64,000 nt of DNA from Williamsia sp. 1135 (GTDB lineage Bacteria; Actinomycetota; Actinomycetes; Mycobacteriales; Mycobacteriaceae). Shown here piece after piece: positions 18,574 to 25,988 of this stretch (position 1 is its first letter; each line of letters opens with the position of its first letter). The notes beneath the pieces were generated by a model, which saw only the letters and a program-made list of their open reading frames with translations, did not search any database and was not told the origin of the DNA. The stretch lies in the NCBI RefSeq assembly GCF_002095395.1, contig NZ_MJEI01000103.1:124001-188000 (forward strand), written 5' to 3'. The translations under genes and the position numbers were made by a program.

Positions 18574-18617
18574 CTGGGGGGTGGATCGCTCGAAGCCTCG
18601 AGCGATCCACCCCCCAG
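18574..18617 (+). terminator. 20-bp perfect hairpin inside the importer operon
   Basis: CTGGGGGGTGGATCGCTCGA (18574-18593) pairs perfectly with 18598-18617 around the loop AGCC, 30 bases after the binding-protein stop. No T-run follows. It could reduce read-through or protect the binding-protein mRNA end, giving more binding protein than permease, as is common for such operons. Confidence 0.75.
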
Positions 18618-18691
18618 GCATCAACGCCTTGATACCGCGCACTCTCGTACCGGTTTCGCGCAGATCCACACAGTGAGGTGGGCAACGACCC

Positions 18692-20719
18692 ATGAGTCAA
18701 TTCGTCCAATTCGTGTTCCTCGGCCTGGCGGTCGGCGCCGTCTACTCGGTGTTCGCCACCTCATTGGTCGGCATCTACGCTGCCACCGGGGTCATCAACT
18801 TCGCTCAGGGTTCGATTGCGCTCTGGGCGGTGTATGTTGTTGCCGCACTGCGCACCGACGGTACCCTCGTGCTTCCTATCGGGAGCCTGAGCATCGGCAG
18901 TGAGGACAACCCGACACCGATGGTGCTCGCCATCGTGATCGGCGTCGTTTCTGCTGCGCTGTGGGCGCTGCTTGCGCACTATCTGATCTTCCGGCCGCTG
19001 CGCCACGCTCCGGTGCTGGCACAGGTGGTCGCCTCGGTCGGCCTGATGCTGTTCATAACGGCTCTGGTACATCTACGTTTCAGCACCGACTCCCTGATGG
19101 CACTACCGATTTTGCCGCAGAATACCTTCGAGATCGCCGGCGCGGTCGTCAACGTGAGCGACATCCTCATGGCCGTCGTCGCGATACTGATCGCCTTGTT
19201 GCTGTGGGCGTATTTCTCGCTGACGACTCTCGGTGTCGCGACACGGGCGGGTTCTGAGGACGAGCTGGCCGCGCGACTTGCCGGCTTCTCGCCAGATCGG
19301 CTCGCCGCAATCGTGTGGGTGATCACCGGTGCCGCCTCCGGCCTCATCGTCGTCCTCGGTGCTTACACAATCGGTCTGGATGCCACGAGTTACACGTTCT
19401 ACATCATCCCTGCGCTGGCGGTTGCGCTGGTCGGACGACTCACCTCGTTCGGGGTCGCCTGTGCGGCCGGGTTGATCTTGGGTGCATTCCAGGCCGTGAT
19501 CCTGTGGGCGAGCACCCTGGAGTGGTGGCCCAGCTGGGCGCAGACCGGGGTCGGCGACGCTGTTCCGTTCGTTGTCGTGGTGATCGCGCTGTTCCTGCTG
19601 GGCGGCAAGATCCCGTCGCGCGGCTCGCTCGGCGAGGCGAAGATGCCTGCGGTGTTCATTCCCAGAATTCGTCCGATACCGGTCGTCCTGATGGTCGCCG
19701 CTGTGGTGGTCGCTGTTCTGTTGACCTCCGGCAGTTGGCGTTTCGGAATCCTGACGTCGATGATCTTGTCACTGATCGCATTGTCTCTCGTGCTGCTGAC
19801 CGGTTATCTCGGTCAGATCTCCCTGGCGAGTATGGCGTTCGCTGGTGCGGCGGGATTCGCACTGTCGAAGGTCACGACGAACTGGGGCGTCCCCTTCCCG
19901 CTGAGCATCCTGCTGTCGGCGTTGATCGCCACCGTGCTCGGTGTGATCGTCGGCGTTCCCGCCCTCCGTATCCGCGGCGCACAATTGGCTGTCGTGACAC
20001 TGGCTGCGGCGCTGGCCATTCAGAGCTTCGTCTTCAACAATCCATCGTTGACGCCGTTCGAGGGCAACCTCATCGAGGACCCCACGTTGTTCGGCTGGGA
20101 CCTGTCGGTGCGGCAGGGCAGCGAACTGACGACCATCGAGTTCTCGATGATGGTGTTGGTGGTGGTGACAGTGTTGACACTCATAGTGATGCGGTTCATG
20201 GCGGGCGCCACGGGTCGCGCGTTCCTCGCGGTGCGTTCGAACGAGCGAGCAGCGGCGTCGGTGGGAATCAACGTTGCGGCAACGAAGATCTTGGGCTTCG
20301 CGTTGTCTGCATTTCTTGCCGGGGTCGGCGGTTGTCTCATCGGGTACAGCCGCGGGCAGCTGTCCGCGGGATCGTTCACCGTGATCATCGGCCTGACGTT
20401 GCTCGCGATGACCTACGTCGGCGGCATCACGTCGGTGTCGGGTGCGTTCGTTGCGGGCATCATCGGTCCGCTGGGAGTGGGGTACGTATTCCTCACTCAG
20501 ACCCTGGATTTCGGTAAGTACTACGAGCTGATCGCGGCCGGCAGCCTGTTGCTGATGGCTGTGCTCAACCCGGTGGGTGTCGCCGGTGCGGTACGCGAAG
20601 CGGTAGACCACATCAAAGCGAGGATCGGTAAGGGTCCAGATTCCGGTAAGACCGCTGCGCCTGCTGTGCCGGCGTCGTCAGGAACATCCGAAGCGAAAGC
20701 GAGTTCTCATGTCGGCTGA
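18692..20719 (+). CDS. Fused LivH-LivM branched-chain ABC permease
   Basis: 675 residues holding both permeases usually encoded separately. The LivH-like half is about residues 1-310 (GVINFAQGSIALWAVYV) and the LivM-like half about 325-640 (GYLGQISLASMAFAGAAGF). Each half has about eight membrane segments. ATG 18692 has GAGGTG about 9 bases upstream. The last 11 bases overlap the next ATPase gene. It forms the complete membrane channel of the importer in one chain. Confidence 0.88.
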   Translation: MSQFVQFVFLGLAVGAVYSVFATSLVGIYAATGVINFAQGSIALWAVYVVAALRTDGTLVLPIGSLSIGSEDNPTPMVLAIVIGVVSAALWALLAHYLIFRPLRHAPVLAQVVASVGLMLFITALVHLRFSTDSLMALPILPQNTFEIAGAVVNVSDILMAVVAILIALLLWAYFSLTTLGVATRAGSEDELAARLAGFSPDRLAAIVWVITGAASGLIVVLGAYTIGLDATSYTFYIIPALAVALVGRLTSFGVACAAGLILGAFQAVILWASTLEWWPSWAQTGVGDAVPFVVVVIALFLLGGKIPSRGSLGEAKMPAVFIPRIRPIPVVLMVAAVVVAVLLTSGSWRFGILTSMILSLIALSLVLLTGYLGQISLASMAFAGAAGFALSKVTTNWGVPFPLSILLSALIATVLGVIVGVPALRIRGAQLAVVTLAAALAIQSFVFNNPSLTPFEGNLIEDPTLFGWDLSVRQGSELTTIEFSMMVLVVVTVLTLIVMRFMAGATGRAFLAVRSNERAAASVGINVAATKILGFALSAFLAGVGGCLIGYSRGQLSAGSFTVIIGLTLLAMTYVGGITSVSGAFVAGIIGPLGVGYVFLTQTLDFGKYYELIAAGSLLLMAVLNPVGVAGAVREAVDHIKARIGKGPDSGKTAAPAVPASSGTSEAKASSHVG

Positions 20720-21545
20720 AGCGCAGGGAGCAGCACTGCTGCAGGCTCGAGGCCTGTCGGTCCGGTACGGCGGTGTGGTCGCCAATGACGACATCACTCT
20801 CGAGGTCGGAGCCGGCGAGATCGTCGGCCTCATCGGTCCCAACGGGGCGGGTAAGACCACGTTCGTCGATGCCGTCACCGGCTTCACCAAGTCAACCGGT
20901 GAGGTGACGATGGGCGGGGTCCGGATCGACGGGTACAGCCCGCACCGCAGACGAGGCACGGGCATGGCTCGAACCTGGCAGGCAGGCGAGCTGTTCGCGG
21001 ACCTGACGGTGGCCGAGAATCTAGCGGTCGCGGTGCAGAAACCGGGCCTCAAAGCTCTGGTCGCGGATATCTTCACCGGGTCGAAGCCGCCCGCGAAAAC
21101 CATCGGCGAGGCGCTCGCGATGGTGGGCCTGACCGATTCCGCGGACCGGCATCCGAGTGAGCTGGCCCTGGGCCAGCAGAAACTGGTGGGTGTGGCGCGG
21201 GCCCTCGTGGGCGGCACCAGGATGGTGCTGCTCGACGAACCGGCAGCAGGCCTGGACACCCACGAGAGCCGCGACTTCGGAGACGAGCTGCGTCGTATCG
21301 CCGCGACCGGCATCGGAGTGTTGTTGATCGACCACGACATGTCGCTCGTTCTCGACGTGTGCCATCGGCTCTACGTCCTGGACTTCGGAAAAGTCATTGC
21401 CGCGGGCCCTCCGCAGGAGATTCGAGACGACCCGCGGGTCGTGTCCGCCTACCTGGGCAGTGCCGAGGTGGAGGCGGAAGTCGACATCGACGCCGCCGGC
21501 GGGCCCGAGGCATCGCCGCTACTGCAGAAAGGGTCGGCGCAATGA
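20709..21545 (+). CDS. ABC importer ATP-binding protein (LivG-like)
   Basis: 278 residues. Walker A GPNGAGKTT, Walker B MVLLDEPAAGLD and the switch His in LLIDHDMSLV are intact. The signature is LALGQQK, a variant of the LSxGQ/R consensus that also occurs in the LivG group. It overlaps the fused permease by 11 bases and the next ATPase by 4. It is one of two ATPases powering the branched-chain-type importer. Confidence 0.9.
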   Translation: MSAEAQGAALLQARGLSVRYGGVVANDDITLEVGAGEIVGLIGPNGAGKTTFVDAVTGFTKSTGEVTMGGVRIDGYSPHRRRGTGMARTWQAGELFADLTVAENLAVAVQKPGLKALVADIFTGSKPPAKTIGEALAMVGLTDSADRHPSELALGQQKLVGVARALVGGTRMVLLDEPAAGLDTHESRDFGDELRRIAATGIGVLLIDHDMSLVLDVCHRLYVLDFGKVIAAGPPQEIRDDPRVVSAYLGSAEVEAEVDIDAAGGPEASPLLQKGSAQ

Positions 21546-22336
21546 CAACCACAACCGCCGTGGCCAGCGAATCGGTGCTGACGATCGAGGGACTCAATGT
21601 CGGCTACGGCGGAGTCCCGGCCGTCCGCGACTTCAATGCGAGTGTGCGGGCAGGGGAGATCCTGGCGTTGCTCGGACCCAATGGAGCCGGCAAGACGACC
21701 ACCCTGCTCGCCACGGTCGGTGCACTGCCGCTCATGTCGGGGGCGGTGACCGTCCTCGGGGCACCGCTCGACAAGCGGGTCGAACGTAACGCCCGGCGAG
21801 GTCTTACCTTGGTCCCCGACAACCGCGGTGTGTTCCACAAACTCACCGTGTCCGACAACCTGAGGCTGGCCAAACGCAAGGGCGGCGCCGAACTGAGCGA
21901 CGTCTTCGAGTACTTCCCCAAGTTGAAGACGCTCAAAGGTCGGCGGTGCGGCAACCTCTCGGGCGGTGAGCAACAGATGCTGGCGCTCGCGAAGGCGCTG
22001 CTGGCGAAGCCCAAGGTCCTGCTGATCGACGAGCTCAGCCTCGGCCTGTCGCCGATCGCGGTGAAGGACTTGCTGCCGCGCCTGCGCACCATCGCCGACG
22101 AGCAGCAGATGGCAGTGGTGCTCGTGGAGCAACACATCGACCTCGCCCTTGCGATTGCCGACTCCGCGATCGTCCTGCACCATGGCCGAGTGGCTTTGGC
22201 GGGGTCGGCGCAGGATCTCCGGGGCCAACGCGAGAAGGTTGAGGCCGCGTACTTCGGACTGGCCGGAGACGAAGCGAAGCGGAGCTCGACCGGTGAGACC
22301 CGTGAGACCGGTGCGGCGGCAACGGTTGTCGAATAG
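21542..22336 (+). CDS. ABC importer ATP-binding protein (LivF-like)
   Basis: 264 residues from ATG 21542, which overlaps the previous stop (ATGA). Walker A GPNGAGKTT, signature LSGGEQQMLALAKAL, and Walker B VLLIDELSLGLS in the LivF style (Leu-Ser instead of Pro-Thr). VLVEQHIDLAL carries the switch His. It is the last transporter gene; a TetR gene follows after 84 bases. Confidence 0.9.
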   Translation: MTTTTAVASESVLTIEGLNVGYGGVPAVRDFNASVRAGEILALLGPNGAGKTTTLLATVGALPLMSGAVTVLGAPLDKRVERNARRGLTLVPDNRGVFHKLTVSDNLRLAKRKGGAELSDVFEYFPKLKTLKGRRCGNLSGGEQQMLALAKALLAKPKVLLIDELSLGLSPIAVKDLLPRLRTIADEQQMAVVLVEQHIDLALAIADSAIVLHHGRVALAGSAQDLRGQREKVEAAYFGLAGDEAKRSSTGETRETGAAATVVE

Positions 22337-22420
22337 CGCCTGAACTCGAGGCAGGCGTGTGGAAGCGGTCCGTCGTGGGGCATCCGGGACGGTGCGCGGC
22401 CGCTCGCTGGAGGAGGGAAA

Positions 22421-23086
22421 GTGCCGAAGACGACCAGCTCGGGCGAGGTCTCAGCGAAGAGTACTCGTAGTACCCGTAACCGGCCGACCGACGACGAACT
22501 GCTCGATGCTGCTCTGTCGGTGATCGCTGATGTCGGCGCGCAGCGGGCCACGATGGACATGATCGCCGAACGTGGTGGTACGTCTCGGGTCACGTTGTAC
22601 GCGCACTTCGGCTCGCGCGATTCTCTTGTCGAGGCCGTCATCGATCGTGAGCTCTCTGCGCTCACCGAGTGGATGTTCGCCGCGTACGACAAGGGCGACG
22701 ACATGACCTACGGCGACCGGGCGAGGTACTCCGTCGAGGCGTTGTTCGAGTTCGCTCGCCGCCAGCCCAGAGGGTTCCGGGTGCTGCTGACGAACCGCGA
22801 TGAGGATCACGATCCCGGTCGCCGGCTGTTCGCGGCGCTCGAACCCCGCATCGCGGAGCGGCTGCGGGGAAACTATGCCGAGCAGGGCGACACGGTCGGG
22901 GCCAGCGCCGACACCCTGGCGTCGATGCTGCTCGGTATGAGTCTCGATGTCGCCAACCGAGCGGTGATCGTCTCGGGTGCGGGTATCGACGCCGCGTGCG
23001 ATCTCGCGGTGACCGCGTCGCTGGCGGTGCTGCGATCGGTGGAGGTCCGTCAGCTCCATGCGATCGACGAATCCCTCGAGTCGTAG
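22421..23086 (+). CDS. TetR/AcrR-family transcriptional regulator
   Basis: 221 residues from GTG 22421 with a strong GGAGGAGGGAAA ribosome site. The N-terminal helix-turn-helix is RATMDMIAERGGTSRVTLYAHF (about residues 42-63). The C-terminal half is the ligand and dimer domain. By position it probably controls the upstream importer and perhaps the downstream hydrolase. The hydrolase also has a separate KstR-type operator. Confidence 0.85.
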   Translation: MPKTTSSGEVSAKSTRSTRNRPTDDELLDAALSVIADVGAQRATMDMIAERGGTSRVTLYAHFGSRDSLVEAVIDRELSALTEWMFAAYDKGDDMTYGDRARYSVEALFEFARRQPRGFRVLLTNRDEDHDPGRRLFAALEPRIAERLRGNYAEQGDTVGASADTLASMLLGMSLDVANRAVIVSGAGIDAACDLAVTASLAVLRSVEVRQLHAIDESLES

Positions 23087-23147
23087 CTGCCGGCGCGTGT
23101 CCGCCAGGTCTGCGGCTCGCCACGGCGACCCATTCGGCCCACAGAAA

Positions 23148-23161
23148 TGGAACACGTTCTA
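23148..23161 (+). promoter_or_regulatory. KstR-type operator
   Basis: TGGAACACGTTCTA matches the published KstR palindrome TNNAACNNGTTNNA at every fixed position, and the reverse complement continues as ATTAGAACGTGTTCCA, close to the mycobacterial consensus. It ends 10 bases before the GTG of the hydrolase, the arrangement seen for short-leader KstR promoters. KstR represses cholesterol-degradation genes and is released by sterol-derived CoA esters. Confidence 0.75.
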
Positions 23162-23171
23162 ATCTGAGGGG

Positions 23172-24023
23172 GTGAACGTGACCTTCGAGGAATCCAGACG
23201 AGAACTGCAGACCGACAGCGGAGTGCTGCGCTATCACGAGGCGGGTTCCGGTCCGCCGCTGATCTTGTTGCACGGTTCCGGTCCCGGCGTCACCGGCTGG
23301 CGCAACTACCGGGGAAACATCGGGGTGTTCGCCGAGAACTTCCACTGCTACGTGCTGGAGTTCCCAGGGTTCGGCGTGAGTGATCCCGTCAAAGGCCATC
23401 CCGTACTGACCGCCGGGTCGTCGGTGATCAGATTCATGGACGCGCTCGGCATCGAGTCCGCGCCGGTCATCGGCAATTCGATGGGTGGTGTGGTCGGCGT
23501 CAACCTGGCCATCAAGAAGCCGGACCGGGTGAGCAAGCTCGTGACCATCGGTGGTGTCGGGCCGAACGTCTTCAGTCCCAGCCCGAGCGAGGGCCTGCGG
23601 TTGCTGCAGGAGTTCACTGATGCACCTGATCGGGACAAGCTGATCCGCTGGCTGACGGCCATGGTGTTCGACCGAGCCCTGGTGACAGATGAGCTGATCG
23701 AGGAGCGCTGGGAGGCCGCCATCAATCCGGACGCCCAAGCGACGGCTCAGATGATGTACGGCTCGGCGGCGTTCGCGATGCAGCAGGAGTTCATGGCCGC
23801 ATCCGACAACCCTCCGTACTGGTCGATGATGCACAAGGTCAGCTGCCCGACGCTGCTCACCTGGGGTCGTGACGACAGGGTCAGCCCACCCGACATGGCG
23901 ATGATCCCGATGCGGTTGATACCTCAGGCCGAGTTACATGTCTTCCCGAACTGCGGGCACTGGGTGATGATCGAGGCCAAGGGTGCGTTCGAGAGTGCAG
24001 TCGGTGAGTTCCTCAGCCGCTGA
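23172..24023 (+). CDS. Alpha/beta hydrolase, meta-cleavage-product hydrolase type
   Basis: 283 residues. The nucleophile elbow is GNSMGG, the acid lies in WGRDDRVSP and the catalytic His in NCGHWVMIE, giving a full triad. The LLHGSGPGVTGW oxyanion region and overall layout resemble HsaD/BphD carbon-carbon bond hydrolases of sterol and biphenyl ring degradation. The start is GTG 23172 with GAGGG close upstream. A KstR-like operator directly upstream suggests a role in steroid catabolism. It is not necessarily the main HsaD, because hsaACDB neighbours are absent. Confidence 0.85.
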   Translation: MNVTFEESRRELQTDSGVLRYHEAGSGPPLILLHGSGPGVTGWRNYRGNIGVFAENFHCYVLEFPGFGVSDPVKGHPVLTAGSSVIRFMDALGIESAPVIGNSMGGVVGVNLAIKKPDRVSKLVTIGGVGPNVFSPSPSEGLRLLQEFTDAPDRDKLIRWLTAMVFDRALVTDELIEERWEAAINPDAQATAQMMYGSAAFAMQQEFMAASDNPPYWSMMHKVSCPTLLTWGRDDRVSPPDMAMIPMRLIPQAELHVFPNCGHWVMIEAKGAFESAVGEFLSR

Positions 24024-24045
24024 ACCCTGATCGGGGTCCGGGCGC

Positions 24046-24756
24046 CTAGCGTTCGTCCGGGCCTGCGGTGACCACCTGCAGCGCAATCTCGGCCAGTTTG
24101 ACGTTCGAGTCCTGGGACAGTCGTGCGAGGAGCCGGAAGGCTTCGTCCGGGTCGAGTTTGTAGCGTTCCATGATCATGCCTTTGGCCTGGCCGATGATGT
24201 CGCGGTTGGTGAGCGCTGCCCGAATCTGGTCTTTCTCCCTGACCGCCGCGAAGGCGATCGCGGCATGCGCGGCGAACAGCGAACCGATGGAGACCGATTC
24301 GTCGTCGAAGGCGCCTGCCGACGAGCTGTGCAGATTGAGCGCGCCCAAAGTGTCGTCCTCTATGTACAGGCAGAAGCAGATCATCGACTTGATGCCCAGA
24401 CTCTCGGCGCCTGCGGCGAAACGCGGCCACCGGGTGTCTGAGCCCATGTCGTCGATCTGGATGGTCTCGGAGTTGAGCGCCGACCGGATGCATGGGCCTT
24501 CGCCGAACTCCTGCTGCAATTCGTCGCATTTGCCTGCCAGGTCGCCCACCATGACCGGCGTCTCGACCTTGGAGTTGCCCGTCACCAGGGTGACACTGGC
24601 GTACTCGCCACCGGGAACGTTCTCGACCGCGGACTTCGAAATCGCGCGCAGAACGGTGTCGCTGTCCTTGCTCTCAGACCGCAGCAGCCGCGCGACTGCG
24701 GCCATCCGATCGGGTAAATCGGTGTTCGGTTGTTTCATGTTCCCAGTTCCTGCCAT
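24046..24756 (-). CDS. GAF-ANTAR RNA-binding regulator
   Basis: 236 residues. A GAF sensor domain (about 20-170, with FGEGPCIRSAL) is followed by a C-terminal ANTAR domain (about 178-230, IIGQAKGMIMERYKLDPDEAFRLL). ANTAR proteins bind paired hexaloop RNA hairpins and prevent transcription termination. The start is ATG 24756 with AGGACA upstream; ATG 24738 is an alternative. It is convergent with the hydrolase. A second ANTAR protein lies about 4 kb away. The GAF ligand is unknown. Confidence 0.88.
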   Translation of the reverse strand: MAGTGNMKQPNTDLPDRMAAVARLLRSESKDSDTVLRAISKSAVENVPGGEYASVTLVTGNSKVETPVMVGDLAGKCDELQQEFGEGPCIRSALNSETIQIDDMGSDTRWPRFAAGAESLGIKSMICFCLYIEDDTLGALNLHSSSAGAFDDESVSIGSLFAAHAAIAFAAVREKDQIRAALTNRDIIGQAKGMIMERYKLDPDEAFRLLARLSQDSNVKLAEIALQVVTAGPDER

Positions 24757-24986
24757 GGCCTGTCCTGCTAGACAATTCTGAAAGTCTACTTATAGATGTC
24801 AATTCGCCGTGGTCGGACGGCGACATCCGAAGAGCTCTCCGTCCGCTCCACGCGTGGTCATACGCAGTTTGTGTCTCCGGAGCACTTGCGATGCGGAGTT
24901 CGACGATTCGGTGGTGGAGAATCTCGGGACACTCACGTATCTTGGGCATCCTGGCGCTCGGGGGAAAACCAAAAAGGGGACACTGC

Positions 24987-25910
24987 ATGCAGCTCGGCAG
25001 GATCAGGCATGGTCGCCGTCGCCGGCTCGTGACTGTTGTCGCAGGGGTCGCACTGCTTCTCGGAACGTCCACCATCACAGCGACAGCCGATCCCGTCTGG
25101 CCGGGCGGCCCGGAGGTCCCCGGTATCTCCGCTCCTGATCTGCCCAAGCCCGGCCCCGCGAGCCCGGCGCCGACGACGTCATCCGAGCAACCGCTGGGCC
25201 GCGCCAACTTCTCGACTCCGACACTCGATCCCGCCGACGGCGAGACGGTCGGGGTCGCGCAGCCGGTGGTCATCTCGTTCCAGGCGGCGATCGACGACAA
25301 AGAGGCCGCAGAGAAAGCCATCAGGGTCACCGCGACGCCGGCGGTTGCCGGCAATCTGTACTGGGTGGGCAACAAGGAACTCCGGTGGAAGCCGACAGAG
25401 TTCTGGCCGGCGAACACGCAGGTCTCTGTGCAGGCCGGCAGCGCCACCTCGAACTTCACGATCGGCGAGTCCTGGATCGCGACGGCCGACGACAACACCC
25501 ACACCATCACCGTCGCGGTCGACGGAAAGGTGGTCCGGACTATGCCCACGTCGATGGGCGCCAACGATCACCCCACACCCAACGGCATCTACACCGTCGG
25601 TGAGCGGTTCGCTGACATGTACATGGACTCGTCCACCTACGGGGTGCCCGTGGACTCACCCGACGGCTACCGCACGTATGTCGAATACGCGACCCGCATC
25701 TCGAACAGCGGCATCTTCGTCCACGCCGCGCCGTGGTCGGTCGGACAACAGGGCAACACCAACGTCTCGCACGGTTGCCTCAACGTCAGCACCGAGGACG
25801 GACGGTGGTTCTTCGAGAATGCCCCCAAGGGTGCGCCGGTCGTCGTGGTGAACACCATCGGCGGTACCGCAGATCCGGCTGATGGACTGACCGACTTCAC
25901 CACCCCGTAA
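24987..25910 (+). CDS. L,D-transpeptidase (YkuD family), exported
   Basis: 307 residues from ATG 24987 with AAGGGGA upstream. A signal peptide (RRRR followed by a hydrophobic stretch, cleavage likely after TATA) exports it. An Ig-like domain (about 65-165) precedes the YkuD catalytic domain, with GIFVHAAPW and the active-site motif SHGCLNVS (His/Cys). It makes 3-3 cross-links in peptidoglycan, as mycobacterial LdtMt enzymes do. The Ig plus YkuD layout is the usual actinobacterial form. It is convergent with zmp1 across a very long palindrome. Confidence 0.93.
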   Translation: MQLGRIRHGRRRRLVTVVAGVALLLGTSTITATADPVWPGGPEVPGISAPDLPKPGPASPAPTTSSEQPLGRANFSTPTLDPADGETVGVAQPVVISFQAAIDDKEAAEKAIRVTATPAVAGNLYWVGNKELRWKPTEFWPANTQVSVQAGSATSNFTIGESWIATADDNTHTITVAVDGKVVRTMPTSMGANDHPTPNGIYTVGERFADMYMDSSTYGVPVDSPDGYRTYVEYATRISNSGIFVHAAPWSVGQQGNTNVSHGCLNVSTEDGRWFFENAPKGAPVVVVNTIGGTADPADGLTDFTTP

Positions 25911-25913
25911 CTT

Positions 25914-25978
25914 CCGATTTTGGTGGGTTTTGGCGAGCAAACCCGCAGGTCGGCTTCGCCAAAACCCACCAAAATCGG
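25914..25978. terminator. 23-bp perfect bidirectional terminator palindrome
   Basis: 25914-25936 and 25956-25978 are exact reverse complements (arm begins CCGATTTTGGTGGGTTTTGG) around a 19-base loop. T- and A-rich tracts sit within the arms. It occupies nearly the whole gap between the convergent L,D-transpeptidase and zmp1 genes. Confidence 0.88.
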
Positions 25979-25988
25979 GGGTTGGGGG

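Noticed and set aside
3935-25978. CRISPR-like interpretation of the repeated long palindromes
   Set aside because: They are single inverted repeats at convergent gene ends, not regularly spaced direct repeats with spacers, and no cas genes are present.
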